A stretch of 64,000 nucleotides of DNA from JAJTFW01 sp046330075 (GCA_046330075.1 JAXLTL010000004.1:195130-259129); one strand, 5' to 3'. Positions 1 to 8,711 are shown, counted from the stretch's first letter. The notes: generated by a model not told the origin, from the sequence alone. Translations and numbers: made by a program.

Positions 1-369
1 CAGTACCGACGGAACCTTTACTGACCAGGCTCCATACCGGTTGTCGCTGATCATAAGATCGGGTTGCAGTTCTGTCGCGAGTTTTTCGATGGCCGTATGT
101 TCATGACGAATCGCGGTGAGGATCGTGCGTGATTGCAGCAACATCGAAAGAGCCAGCGGACGGTGCAACGGATAGCGTACATCGATTCCTTTCAGCGGAT
201 AGGTATTCAGTTCCGGAAAAACCTGCTGCAGCAGGAACAGCGAATCTCCTTCGCCGGCCAGCGAAACGCGATGACCCAGTGACAAAAGGTGTCTGATGAC
301 CGGGATGCTCCGCGTTGCGTGACCGAGTCCCCAGTTCAATACTGTATATAATACATGCCGTTGTTGCAC
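1..369 (-). CDS. Glycosyltransferase-like protein, N-terminal part (runs off the window)
   Basis: Only the first 123 codons are inside the window; the gene continues past base 1. Reading from a GTG at 367-369 the protein has VLYTVLNWGLGHATRSIPVI near its N-terminus, then a Rossmann-like alternation of helices and strands, and ISDNRYG near residue 110. The WGLGHATR and SDNRYG motifs are typical of a Bacteroidota family of GT28/MurG-like glycosyltransferases of unknown acceptor. No in-frame ATG lies between the GTG and the upstream trmB region, so GTG is the best start. It is divergent from trmB with about 65 bp between the two starts. The family match is from memory of motifs; the donor and acceptor sugars cannot be predicted. 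Confidence 0.7.
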   Translation of the reverse strand, partial: MQQRHVLYTVLNWGLGHATRSIPVIRHLLSLGHRVSLAGEGDSLFLLQQVFPELNTYPLKGIDVRYPLHRPLALSMLLQSRTILTAIRHEHTAIEKLATELQPDLMISDNRYGAWSVKVPSVL

Positions 370-434
370 CCGGTAAAAATAGGGCTTTGGAGCGAGCTGA
401 AAACACCTTAATTTCGTCGTCCCGAAAACCAATC

Positions 435-1100
435 ATGCCCAAGCGAAAACTACAACGGTTTGAAGAGCTAAAAGGACTGCAGCGCGTGTACCAGTTTCCT
501 TATTCACAGGTACATACCGATCACGGTATGAAAGGGAACTGGCGTCCCAACGTTTTCGGGAATGAACATCCGCTGGTACTGGAGCTCGGATGTGGCCGGG
601 GTGAGTACACCGTCAACCTGGCCCAATCTTTTCCTGAAAAGAACTTCATTGGTGCCGACATAAAGGGGGCCCGTCTCTGGCGCGGTGCAAAAACCATCAA
701 TGAAGAAAACATTCTCAATGCAGCTTTTCTCCGCGTACAGGCTGAATGGCTCGGAGAGTTTTTTGCAGAAGGTGAACTCAGTGAAATCTGGATCACCTTT
801 CCTGATCCGCAGCCGCAGTTGTCGCGGGAGAACCGACGCCTCACCAATCCGGTTTTTCTCTCCCGTTATCGCCATCTGACAGCTAAGGGCGGCATCTTTC
901 ATCTCAAAACCGACAATATCGGACTTTTCGACTACACGGTAGAGATGCTCGGCAATGAAAAGGGATTTATGGAAGTCTGCACCCGTGATTTATACAACGA
1001 ACCACCGGCTGGTTTTGATCTCAGCATACAGACTACGTATGAAAAAAAGTTTCTGGCTGAAGGTTTCAGGATCAATTATCTTAGATTCAGGTGGGCCTGA
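435..1100 (+). CDS. trmB: tRNA (guanine-N7-)-methyltransferase TrmB
   Basis: Cytosolic SAM-dependent enzyme that methylates G46 in the variable loop of tRNA. With the ATG at 435 the protein has 221 residues, a normal length for the family. SAM-binding motif I is LELGCGRGE at residues 49-57, the acidic residue after strand 2 is in IGADIKG (residue 75), and the family signature FPDPQ is at 122-126. The open frame extends 40 codons upstream, but that part has no TrmB similarity and overlaps the divergent glycosyltransferase start, so the internal ATG was chosen. A TAATTTCG sequence at 409-416 resembles the Bacteroidota -7 element. Call is firm. Confidence 0.95.
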   Translation: MPKRKLQRFEELKGLQRVYQFPYSQVHTDHGMKGNWRPNVFGNEHPLVLELGCGRGEYTVNLAQSFPEKNFIGADIKGARLWRGAKTINEENILNAAFLRVQAEWLGEFFAEGELSEIWITFPDPQPQLSRENRRLTNPVFLSRYRHLTAKGGIFHLKTDNIGLFDYTVEMLGNEKGFMEVCTRDLYNEPPAGFDLSIQTTYEKKFLAEGFRINYLRFRWA

Positions 1101-1191
1101 CCACGTTTCGGAAGCAGTTCACCCTTTTTAGTAAAATTTGCGGTCCCTTGATTCGTCAAACCATATACCTTTACCACAAATATCAGATACC

Positions 1192-1782
1192 ATGAGAAAA
1201 ACCCTCATCGTTGTCGGCGTTATCGCCGTCGTCCTCTTCTTCGTTTACCGACTCTTTGCCGGGTCGTATAACAACATGGTTGAAAAAGACCAGGCAGTGC
1301 AAGGCGCATGGGCACAGGTTGAAAACGTATATCAGCGTCGCCTCGACCTGATTCCAAACCTTGTTGCTACTGTGAAAGGTGCCGCCGAATTTGAAAAGAG
1401 TACGCTCACAGCCGTTATAGAAGCCAGAGCCAGTGCCACACAGATAAAAGTAGATCCGAAAAACCTCAACGCCGCCGACCTGCAAAAGTTCCAGGCAGCG
1501 CAAGGTGAGCTGAGTGCAGCACTCGGACGACTGATGGTGGTGGCTGAACAATATCCTCAGCTGAAAGCCAATCAGAACTTCCTCGAACTGCAATCGCAGC
1601 TGGAAGGAACGGAGAACAGAATTGCAGTTGAACGCCAGAAGTTCAACGACATTGTACAGGATTACAATGCCTACATCAAGAAATTTCCGCAGGTGTTGTT
1701 AGCGGGGATGTATGGTTTCAAGGATAAGGCATTCTTTGCTGCTGACAAAGGCGCTGAGAAAGCACCTAAAGTAGAATTCTAA
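1192..1782 (+). CDS. lemA: LemA family protein
   Basis: Small membrane-anchored protein of 196 residues. A single hydrophobic segment at about residues 3-23 is followed by a helical domain containing QGAWAQVENVYQRRLDLIPN, the signature of the LemA family. The molecular role of LemA proteins is unknown; topology predicts one N-terminal membrane helix with the coiled helical part on one face of the inner membrane. The frame stays open 18 codons upstream of the chosen ATG, but the hydrophobic start MRKTLIVVG is the usual N-terminus. Two TPM-domain genes follow with 2 bp spacing and a 4 bp overlap, a combination found repeatedly in Bacteroidota and suggesting one operon. Confidence 0.93.
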   Translation: MRKTLIVVGVIAVVLFFVYRLFAGSYNNMVEKDQAVQGAWAQVENVYQRRLDLIPNLVATVKGAAEFEKSTLTAVIEARASATQIKVDPKNLNAADLQKFQAAQGELSAALGRLMVVAEQYPQLKANQNFLELQSQLEGTENRIAVERQKFNDIVQDYNAYIKKFPQVLLAGMYGFKDKAFFAADKGAEKAPKVEF

Positions 1783-1784
1783 CC

Positions 1785-2234
1785 ATGAAGGCACCCGAAT
1801 TATTTTCTGACGAAGATCGTGTGCTCATCAAAGCCATGATCGGAGAAGCCGAGAAAATGACCTCGGGTGAGATCCGTGTGTACATCGATGATGATTGCAA
1901 GGAAGATGTGATGGACAAGGCAGCCTTTGTGTTTGCGGAACTGGACATGCATCAGACGGAGCAACGCAATGGTGTACTCATTTATCTGGCGGTCAACGAC
2001 CGGAAGTTCGCCATCATTGGTGATGCCGGTATCCATGCGAAAGTCGGAAATGACTTTTGGAACAGGATTAAAGCCGAGATGGGAAAGATGTTGTCCGAGA
2101 ACCGGTACCGTGATGCACTGGTATTTGGTATTCGTGAAGCGGGTATGCAGTTGCAACAATATTTCCCGTACCAGCGCGACGATAAGAATGAATTGCCGGA
2201 TGATATCGTGTTTGGTAAAGGAGATGTGAAATGA
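1785..2234 (+). CDS. TPM domain protein (TLP18.3/Psb32/MOLO-1 type), soluble
   Basis: A 149-residue protein with no signal peptide or membrane helix. It is essentially a single TPM domain: TSGEIRVYIDDD near residues 26-37, a GVLIYLAVNDRKFAIIGDAGI strand-turn-strand stretch in the middle, and a final helix with RYRDALVFGIREAG. The domain occurs in the plant thylakoid protein TLP18.3 and in bacterial envelope proteins; a phosphatase activity has been reported for plant members, but nothing here proves it. It lies between lemA and a membrane-anchored TPM gene and probably acts with them at the inner membrane. Confidence 0.85.
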   Translation: MKAPELFSDEDRVLIKAMIGEAEKMTSGEIRVYIDDDCKEDVMDKAAFVFAELDMHQTEQRNGVLIYLAVNDRKFAIIGDAGIHAKVGNDFWNRIKAEMGKMLSENRYRDALVFGIREAGMQLQQYFPYQRDDKNELPDDIVFGKGDVK

Positions 2235-3046
2235 AAAAGTACCTGTTTGTTTTACTCTGCCTGCTGGGTGTATACACGAATACGCTGGCGGTAGATTTCC
2301 CTCCGAGACCAGATCCTCCGCGATTGGTCAATGATTTTACCGGCACACTGGCGGAAGAGGATGTGGCACGGCTCGAGCGGCAGCTGGTTACGTTTGATGA
2401 TTCCACCTCAGTGCAGATTGCGGTGGTGATCATCTCTACCCTCGACGGATATCCCATCAGCGATTATGCCTTTGAGTTAGGCGAAAAATGGGGTGTTGGC
2501 GATAAAAAGAAAAACAGCGGCGCCTTGTTGCTGATCGCCCTTAACGATCATAAGCTGTTTATCGCCACCGGATACGGACTCGAAGCTACACTACCGGATG
2601 CGCGTTGCCGAAATATTATTGAAAACGATATCACACCGGCTTTCAAAAAAGGACTCTATTACGAAGGTATACAGGCCGGCACCGAAAAGATGATGCAGGC
2701 CGTGAAAGGAGATTACAAGGATACGCCGCGTAAGAAGAAGAAAGGCGCAGATGGTATTCCTGCTGTGCTCATCATTATACTGGTATTCCTGTTTATTTTC
2801 CTTGCGAAGATTTTTTCCGTGCGTCGCTATTCAATGCTCAACAATATTCCCTTCTGGGTGGCCTGGTCGCTGCTGAATGCAGCGGCGGGACGCAGAAAAG
2901 GGCGCTGGTCAGATTTTAGTGGCGGCAGAGGCACCTTTGGTGGCTGGGGTGGCGGAGGATTCGGTGGTGGATCATCCGGCGGCGGAGGCTTTGGTGGCTT
3001 TGGTGGCGGATCGTTCGGCGGTGGCGGAGCAGGAGGGAGCTGGTGA
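2231..3046 (+). CDS. TPM domain protein with signal peptide, membrane helix and Gly-rich tail (YgcG-like)
   Basis: 271 residues. A signal peptide covers about 1-21, a TPM domain about 30-150 (containing DFTGTLAEEDVARLE and a GYGLEATLPDA turn), a membrane helix about 175-195 and a very glycine-rich C-terminus from about 225. This is the usual build of YgcG-type proteins, with the TPM domain outside the cytoplasmic membrane and the Gly/Ser tail after the helix. The start overlaps the previous stop by 4 bp (ATGA), so translation is probably coupled. The Gly-rich tail gives a long spurious open frame in another register. Family placement is secure; function is not known. Confidence 0.88.
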   Translation: MKKYLFVLLCLLGVYTNTLAVDFPPRPDPPRLVNDFTGTLAEEDVARLERQLVTFDDSTSVQIAVVIISTLDGYPISDYAFELGEKWGVGDKKKNSGALLLIALNDHKLFIATGYGLEATLPDARCRNIIENDITPAFKKGLYYEGIQAGTEKMMQAVKGDYKDTPRKKKKGADGIPAVLIIILVFLFIFLAKIFSVRRYSMLNNIPFWVAWSLLNAAAGRRKGRWSDFSGGRGTFGGWGGGGFGGGSSGGGGFGGFGGGSFGGGGAGGSW

Positions 3047-3707
3047 TTTGCGCCGACGGCGAAAATTAATTAGGAAGTTGGTAAATTGGCAAGTTGGCAA
3101 CTTGCTGAAGGCCCTGAGTGAGCGAAGCGAACCTCAGGGGTGTCCCGTCATTGCTTCGCAATGCGGCATGGCAAATTGGTAAGTTGGCAAATCCCCTCCA
3201 TTAGGAAATTGACAAATTGCCGAAGGCCTCGACTTGTGCTGAGCAACGCCTCAGCAGCATGAAAGCCGATAGCCTCGTGTGACTGAAGCAGAGCCAGTAA
3301 GCAAATAGATAAGTTTCATTGAAGAAACAAACCCGCGATCCGGTTTTTCGAAAATAGAAGGGAACGCAGATTACGACGGATCAGGCTGATTTTATCTGAT
3401 TGGGATGTAATCGTTTTGTACCAGAAATAAATCCGTGTTCATCAGCTAAATCAGCTTTATTTGTGTTCCCATCGGGAGTTCATAATGCGGATCGAAAATT
3501 GTGACGACTGATATGACGAGTTGCACGGGTTCAGATTCCTGAACCCAAACTCGTTGTTGATCATCTTACATTATTACACCAATTTCCAGACAATCTCCGT
3601 TAGGAACTCAGATTGGAAAGATTGGAAATTCGGCAAGTGCCCGTGTCTTTGCAATTCAAAATGGCAAATTCGTAGTTGAGGGTTACGAAATAACGCATCT
3701 GAAAAGT
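3047..3707. other. Intergenic region of 661 bp, repeat debris
   Basis: No credible gene. From about 3070 to 3230 the sequence consists of degenerate copies of a short phrase related to AAGTTGGCAAATTGGC. These are interrupted by a hairpin-like CCCTGAG...CTCAGGGG at about 3112-3138 and by CATTGCTTCGCAATG. The second half holds a long imperfect palindrome listed separately. The genes on either side are convergent, so the spacer holds two 3' ends and needs no promoter. No tRNA cloverleaf or classical T-tract terminator was recognised. Confidence 0.7.
3360..3470. repeat. Intergenic repeat, GGAACGCAGAT palindromic member
   Basis: The stretch opens with GGGAACGCAGAT and closes with ATTTGTGTTCCC, which are reverse complements at 10 of 12 positions. 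ACGGAT at 3376-3381 likewise faces ATCCGT at 3431-3436, and CTGAT/ATCAG words lie between. The vocabulary (gaacgcggat, gcggat, atcagctaaatcag) matches elements at 8780, 16328, 55904 and 58470. It lies between convergent 3' ends. A secondary-structure role is inferred, not shown. Confidence 0.6.
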
Positions 3708-5669
3708 TTATTTCTTTCCGACCTCAGGTAATACCATTTCGAATGTAGCACCGTCGCCGTTTTTCACGTAGAGCAGGTTACCGCCATAAGCCGTAACAAT
3801 CTGGTGACTGATGCTGAGTCCAAGACCTACACCTTTACCGGTTGGACGTGTTGTGAAGAATGGCAGGAAGATTTTTTCAACGTTTACCTCGGGGATTCCG
3901 ATGCCATTGTCTTTCACGCTCACGATGATTTTACCATCTTCATTACGGGTAGAGATGGAGATGAGTCCTTCGCGTTTATCGCTGGTGGCCAAACGGTCCT
4001 GAATGGCAGTTGCTGCATTTCTCAGAATATTGATCATTACCCGGAAGAGATCGCTGTAGACCGAAGATGTTTTCTGCGGATCGGCCGCTAGATCCATCTC
4101 TACGCCGAAAGGCGTTTCGTTCATCGCATTGGTCCATGTTTTTACGCTGACACCCACTGCGTCGTTGATGAGCGCATGCACATCGACTTCGGTTTTCTCT
4201 TTTCCAAACGCCGAAGAGTGCTCGGCCATACTGCGCACGATTTCACCGGCACGATGTCCGTGTTGTGAAATACGTCCTAAATTATCCAGCAGGTCGTTGC
4301 AGATATCAACAGCATCGGTGATGCTATCGATGCCTTTCAGTTCCTGAAGTTCTTTCACCAGATCGATAGATACCGCTGAGAAATTATTAACGAAGTTGAG
4401 TGGATTGAGCAGTTCGTGCGCGATGCCTGTTGTCAGCTGACCCAGCGAAGCCATCTTCTCCTGGTGAATCAGCAATCGCTGTGCCTCCTGCAGTTCTTTC
4501 AACGCCAGCTCCAGTTCCAGTGATTTCTTCTCTACGTTTTTCTTTTCTTCTACAATCTGCTTGGTACGCAGTTCAACGAGTTCCTGGAGTTTGGCCTCAC
4601 GGCTGCGGAATTCCGCTACAACGGCGTCGTTCTGATTGCGCAACCGGTTGATGAGTTCTTTCATCAGCAGGCGGTTCATCGAGGGGTTGCTGCCCAGCAG
4701 ACTGAAGAAGTCGCGGATGCCAAGACGGAGAATGGATGCGTCAGATTTGGCACTCACAGAGGCTGTGCGGGGAGAGTTGTCGATGAGAGAAGCTTCACCG
4801 AAGTAATCGGCTGGGCCCAGTTCGGCGAATTCGATGTTGCCATCGTGGACTTTTAACTTTCCGCTTTCGATGATGTACATACTCTCGCCGGGATCTCCTT
4901 TTTTAAAGAGCGGCTCATTGGCGCGGAGTGTGATCCGTTCTACCATCACACAGATCTGCTCGAGCAATGATTTTTCGGCACTGCGGAACAGTGAGGTTTT
5001 ACTGAGCAGTTCCACCAGCTTCAGCCGATCGTCGAGCAAGGGCTGTACATCGCTAGCGATGATGATCTGTTTGGGATTGAGCGCGCCGCGTTCAGCGAGC
5101 AGTTGTTTTATTTCTTCGAGATTTTCGAGTTTCTTCTTGTTACGGAGACCGTAAGCAGAGTCCGTATAGTAAAAATGATTCTCTAAAAAGTCTTTTTCAA
5201 GTTCGTACCAGTCGTTGAGCGTAAATGATTTTCCCTGTTCACTCCATTCCTGTCGCAGCGATTGGGATACCGTAAAGAAATCGTTGCGTCCCAGGTAATC
5301 GAGGTCGGCATCGCACATGATTTTCTGAAAAAGTCCATCGGGTTTTCGTGGACTCTGCGTCGCCATAATCAATTCGCAGATCACATCGATTTGCTGTTTG
5401 TTATAACCGAACTGCGGAAGCCATTCGCCGGCGAGGCGTGCACCGATACCTTCGTTCTTGTCGTATTTCTCTATAAATCCTACATCATGCAAGAGTGCTG
5501 CTGTCTTGATCAGCATCGAAGATTCTTCGTCGAGACGTTCCAGATCGCAAAGAATTTCCGTGGCGCGAACCACGTCCAACGTATGGGGGATATTATGGTA
5601 GTAGAGTCCGTGAGGGAGTTTTTGGCGAAGTTGTCCAAGGACAAACACTTCCGCGTCTTTATAATTCAT
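3708..5669 (-). CDS. Fusion protein: HD domain + cyclic-nucleotide-binding domain + histidine kinase
   Basis: 653 residues from the ATG at 5669; a GTG nine codons upstream is also possible. Residues about 1-180 form an HD-type metal phosphohydrolase domain with H25, H29, HD at 61-62 and a DADLDYLGR motif. About 225-345 is a cyclic-nucleotide-binding fold with LFKKGDPGESMYIIESG and DYFGEASLIDNSPRTASV. A coiled coil of about 40 residues leads into a HisKA box, QEKMASLGQLTTGIAHELLN, and a HATPase domain with DNGIGIP and GLGLSIS at the C-terminus. There is no membrane helix, so it should be a cytosolic sensor. A likely reading is that a nucleotide ligand binds the middle domain and tunes the kinase. 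No response regulator is adjacent. The cognate ligand and the HD substrate are unknown. Confidence 0.9.
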   Translation of the reverse strand: MNYKDAEVFVLGQLRQKLPHGLYYHNIPHTLDVVRATEILCDLERLDEESSMLIKTAALLHDVGFIEKYDKNEGIGARLAGEWLPQFGYNKQQIDVICELIMATQSPRKPDGLFQKIMCDADLDYLGRNDFFTVSQSLRQEWSEQGKSFTLNDWYELEKDFLENHFYYTDSAYGLRNKKKLENLEEIKQLLAERGALNPKQIIIASDVQPLLDDRLKLVELLSKTSLFRSAEKSLLEQICVMVERITLRANEPLFKKGDPGESMYIIESGKLKVHDGNIEFAELGPADYFGEASLIDNSPRTASVSAKSDASILRLGIRDFFSLLGSNPSMNRLLMKELINRLRNQNDAVVAEFRSREAKLQELVELRTKQIVEEKKNVEKKSLELELALKELQEAQRLLIHQEKMASLGQLTTGIAHELLNPLNFVNNFSAVSIDLVKELQELKGIDSITDAVDICNDLLDNLGRISQHGHRAGEIVRSMAEHSSAFGKEKTEVDVHALINDAVGVSVKTWTNAMNETPFGVEMDLAADPQKTSSVYSDLFRVMINILRNAATAIQDRLATSDKREGLISISTRNEDGKIIVSVKDNGIGIPEVNVEKIFLPFFTTRPTGKGVGLGLSISHQIVTAYGGNLLYVKNGDGATFEMVLPEVGKK

Positions 5670-5737
5670 AGCGCTGTCTGCAGGGGATAATCCCACTAAA
5701 ATTACGTCGTTTTTTATTTCGGACTTCCAGCTCCGCC

Positions 5738-5760
5738 TAAAAACCCCCTATTTTGGGGAT
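5738..5760 (-). terminator. Rho-independent terminator of the MscS gene
   Basis: On the minus strand, four nucleotides after the MscS stop codon, CCCC-aaaata-GGGG is followed by GTTTTT. Stem, tight loop and T tract fit an intrinsic terminator that separates the channel gene from the histidine kinase downstream. Confidence 0.7.
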
Positions 5761-5763
5761 GGG

Positions 5764-6867
5764 TCAGGGGCGGTTGATCGTAAACTCCTGAGTTTTAGTG
5801 TCGAAGCGGATATCCAGAACACGTGCTTTTCGCAGGATTTCCAGCAGGATTTCTTCCCTTTTCGTACTGAAAACATCAGCGTCGATGGTGTTGATGAAAA
5901 AGAGGAACTGAAGTTCAATGCCGGCATCAGTGATACGGTCGATGCGAACCATCGGCGCCGGATCCTGCACCACATCCGGATGTTGCAATAAAAGATACTT
6001 TACTTCATCGCGGAACTGTTCAATCTTTTCAATGGGTGTTTCCATGCGAACCTGGAGTGGAAACAACGCGCGGATCATATTGCGAAGACTGATATTCTCC
6101 AGTTCTGCATCGGTCATTTTCTTGTTTGGTACACTCACCAGTGTTTTCTCCAGCGTCCGGATTTGCGTACTGCGGAATCCAATGCGTTCTACCTTACCCT
6201 GAACCGCACCTACTTTCACCATATCGCCTAATGTGAATGGTTTATCCAGGAAGATAGCAAAAGACCCCAACAGATTCTCAAGAGTGTCTTTTGCTGCGAG
6301 TGCAATGGCGAGTCCGCCGATACCCAGACCGGCAATCAGCGAAGCTACATTTACATGGAAGACAATTCCCAGCGCGATAAAAAAACTAAAGATGATGACG
6401 ATGAACTTGATCGACTCTTTTACAAACGGCACCAGCTGATCATCCGTACGTGAAGCGGTTCTTTTAGCGCGTTGAATAAGTACGATGCCGAAGAAATCAA
6501 TGCCGCGCATTAAAATCCATGTGAGCGAAAGAATGATCAGCAGCTGAAAAGCTTTCCAGATAACAAAACGGATACCGAAATTTTCTTCTGTTGGCAGATG
6601 CCAGCTTGCAGGCCAGTGCAATTGTAGGCAGGCAATATATATGCTGATCAGAACGATGAATAATCCAAAAGGCTTGCGCAATAAGTCGCGCAGCTGATTT
6701 ACATCTACGCCGGCGGTTCGTTTTTTAATGAACCGGTAAATGAGTCCCGATAGGTGGTTCGAAACAAAACGTTTGAAGAGGAGACCTGCGAGGATTATTC
6801 CTGCAAAGAACAGGTAGTCGAGGATCCGGTTTTCAAGAAATGTCTGCTGCAGCCAGGGGGAGTTCAT
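5764..6867 (-). CDS. MscS-family mechanosensitive ion channel
   Basis: Inner-membrane channel of 367 residues that should open on membrane tension and release small solutes on hypo-osmotic shock. The N-terminal half has about four hydrophobic helices (for example 15-35 and 150-175), more than the three of E. coli MscS. The pore helix carries LIAGLGIGGLAIALAAKDTLENL and is followed by FLDKPFTLGDMVKVG, GKVERIGFRSTQIRT and VSVPNKKM, all hallmark MscS beta-domain sequences. The C-terminal domain is of ordinary size. It lies 44 bp after the stop of the amino-acid dehydrogenase on the same strand, so read-through from that gene is possible. Confidence 0.95.
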   Translation of the reverse strand: MNSPWLQQTFLENRILDYLFFAGIILAGLLFKRFVSNHLSGLIYRFIKKRTAGVDVNQLRDLLRKPFGLFIVLISIYIACLQLHWPASWHLPTEENFGIRFVIWKAFQLLIILSLTWILMRGIDFFGIVLIQRAKRTASRTDDQLVPFVKESIKFIVIIFSFFIALGIVFHVNVASLIAGLGIGGLAIALAAKDTLENLLGSFAIFLDKPFTLGDMVKVGAVQGKVERIGFRSTQIRTLEKTLVSVPNKKMTDAELENISLRNMIRALFPLQVRMETPIEKIEQFRDEVKYLLLQHPDVVQDPAPMVRIDRITDAGIELQFLFFINTIDADVFSTKREEILLEILRKARVLDIRFDTKTQEFTINRP

Positions 6868-6911
6868 TGTTCAGCGGATTTTAGAAATACAAAATGTTGC
6901 AGCATGTGAAA

Positions 6912-8129
6912 TTATACCAGCTGCTTCAGCGCAATTTCGTAGGCGCGTGCCGTTAGATCGGTCTTGCCTTTGTGAACTGCGTGGATATCGTCGAGGGCTT
7001 TGTGGATGGTAGCGGCTACATCGGTGAAGATTCCTTCTGCGTCGTATTTCGCCGGATTGCTCATGAGATAGGCAAACACTCTGGCCATGCCGCAGTTGCT
7101 GATGAAGTCGGGGATGACGCTGAGGTGATGATCGGCATAGCGTCCGATGGCACCGAAGAAAATTTCCGGATCGGCAAAAGGTACGTTGGCACCACAGGCA
7201 ATCACCTGCAGACCATTATCTGTCAGCGACGAAACCTGATCGAGTGTCACGAGACGCGAAGCAGCTGCAGGAATGAATACATCAGCTTTCAGGTTCCAGA
7301 AGCGTTCGTTGATGTCGGCTACTTTTTCAAAACCTTCAAACATATTGGTGGTGCGCGAATGGAAGAGTTTTACCACTTCATCATGCTTAAACCCATTTTC
7401 GCTGATCACGCCACCCATGCGGTCGATGATGCCGGTAACAATGCCACCGGCTTGTGAGAGGTAGTATCCGGCAGCGGCACCTACATTGCCCCAACCTTGT
7501 ACCAGTACTTTTTTTCCTTTGATGCTTTCTCCTTTCAGCTCGTAAAAATGAATCACTGATTCAGCCACGCCGTAGCCGGTGATCATATCGGCCACTCTGT
7601 ATTTCGAACCTTTGGGCACATAGCGTTCGTCTTCTACTTCCAGACTCACGCCCACCTGCAGTTTATGAATGCGTTCTTCGCGGTCGCTGCCGGAACTTTT
7701 AAAATGACCGTTCACGACTCCTTCCTGGGGATGTAAAAGTCCGAGGTTAGAAGTGATCGGGATTACTTCGTGAATTTCGTCCACAAAAAGATCGCCGCCG
7801 GTACCGTAATAGTTCTTCAACAAAGGCATAGCCGCCTTGTACCAACGCTGGAGGACCTCCTGTTTACGAGGGTCGGTGGGGTCGAAATTAATTCCTGACT
7901 TTGCACCACCGATCGGAGGACCGGCCACGGTGAACTTGATCTCCATCGTCTTCGCCAGCGACTCTACTTCTCTGCGGTCGAGGCCTTTACGCATCCTGGT
8001 ACCACCGCCGGCTGCTCCGCCGCGGAGGGAATTGATCACGATCCAGCCCGTAGCATCGGTATGTGGGTCGTTCCATTCAAAGATGATTTCAGGTTTCTTT
8101 TCCTCGAATTTTTTCAGGAGTTCAAGCAT
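6912..8129 (-). CDS. Glu/Leu/Phe/Val dehydrogenase family protein
   Basis: 405 residues from the ATG at 8129. The open frame continues 16 codons upstream but without family similarity. The substrate domain has LRGGAAGGGTRM and PIGGAKSGINFDP (about 72-84), where the family lysine sits in GGAKSG. DLFVDEIHE is at about 113-121 and the dinucleotide fold has VQGWGNVGAAAG at about 210-221. The enzyme should catalyse reversible NAD(P)+-dependent oxidative deamination of an amino acid. Most glutamate dehydrogenases have GGAKGG here, so the Ser is a departure, and substrate choice between glutamate and a branched or aromatic amino acid is left open. Upstream, CCTTTGCACC around 8153 resembles a partial -7 element. 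Confidence 0.88.
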   Translation of the reverse strand: MLELLKKFEEKKPEIIFEWNDPHTDATGWIVINSLRGGAAGGGTRMRKGLDRREVESLAKTMEIKFTVAGPPIGGAKSGINFDPTDPRKQEVLQRWYKAAMPLLKNYYGTGGDLFVDEIHEVIPITSNLGLLHPQEGVVNGHFKSSGSDREERIHKLQVGVSLEVEDERYVPKGSKYRVADMITGYGVAESVIHFYELKGESIKGKKVLVQGWGNVGAAAGYYLSQAGGIVTGIIDRMGGVISENGFKHDEVVKLFHSRTTNMFEGFEKVADINERFWNLKADVFIPAAASRLVTLDQVSSLTDNGLQVIACGANVPFADPEIFFGAIGRYADHHLSVIPDFISNCGMARVFAYLMSNPAKYDAEGIFTDVAATIHKALDDIHAVHKGKTDLTARAYEIALKQLV

Positions 8130-8186
8130 GGCAAGCGGTACGATTTGAGTGGTGCAAAGGAATCGGTTTTCTTCCAAATCAGCCCT

Positions 8187-8693
8187 TCAAAGGCGGGGTA
8201 ATTTGTACATGACTTTTTTCGCTGCGCCAATCTCCCGTGTAATTGCCTTATTCAGAGTGTTTTGCCCCCAGGGCTGAGCGGCGATGACACTAAAATCAGG
8301 CAGGTTCATGCCCAGCAACCAGATGCCCTCGTCGTTATCCGGACCCAGGGTGAAGTCGAGAATTTTGAGGCTGAGAAAGGTTTCTTCCAGATGTTTTTTC
8401 TCCAGTTTCTCCGGCAGCGAAAATAAGGCTGCCACTTTGCGGTATCCACCGGCGAAGGCTTCTTCAAAAACGGATAACAGTTGTTGATCAATTCCGGATG
8501 GGGTTTCATTTTTCGGCCATGCCTCAACGTTAGGGTCGATGGTGATGTCGAAGAAAACGATGCGGATGGCGGGGTCGGGGAGGAGAGAGGTGATATGTTG
8601 AATGTCGATTGTTTCTTTCTTCAATACAGCATTGCTCCCGGCGCGGACACCGGTAAACACAATCAGACAGCATTTTTCCCAGTACTCTTTCAT
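8187..8693 (-). CDS. DUF2064-like nucleotidyl/glycosyltransferase-fold protein, divergent
   Basis: 168 residues, no signal peptide. The order of FEEAFAGGYRKVAAL, LDFTLGPDNDEGIWLLGM and AAQPWGQNTLNKAI matches the second half of DUF2064 proteins (a GT-A-like fold, often written as TIGR04282). In those the pattern is a GSDCP motif, then DVVLGPADDGGYYLIG, then W...VL..T. Here the DCP motif is replaced by FSLPEKL and the first G of DGGYY by E, so metal or nucleotide binding may be lost or changed. The start ATG lies 10 nt after a TATATTTG box. Function unknown; similarity was judged by eye. Confidence 0.6.
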   Translation of the reverse strand: MKEYWEKCCLIVFTGVRAGSNAVLKKETIDIQHITSLLPDPAIRIVFFDITIDPNVEAWPKNETPSGIDQQLLSVFEEAFAGGYRKVAALFSLPEKLEKKHLEETFLSLKILDFTLGPDNDEGIWLLGMNLPDFSVIAAQPWGQNTLNKAITREIGAAKKVMYKLPRL

Positions 8694-8703
8694 AGAAGTA
8701 CGG

Positions 8704-8711
8704 CAAATATA
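8704..8711 (-). promoter_or_regulatory. -7 box of the DUF2064-like gene
   Basis: TATATTTG on the minus strand fits the Bacteroidota -7 consensus TAnnTTTG and ends 10 nt before the ATG at 8693. No convincing TTG at the -33 position. Confidence 0.55.

Noticed and set aside
315..434. Longer N-terminus for TrmB
   Set aside because: Overlaps the divergent glycosyltransferase start and precedes a -7-like box; the ATG at 435 gives a standard-length protein.
2877..3182. Plus-strand open frame crossing the end of the TPM gene
   Set aside because: Produced by the Gly-rich tail read in another register and continuing into repeat debris.
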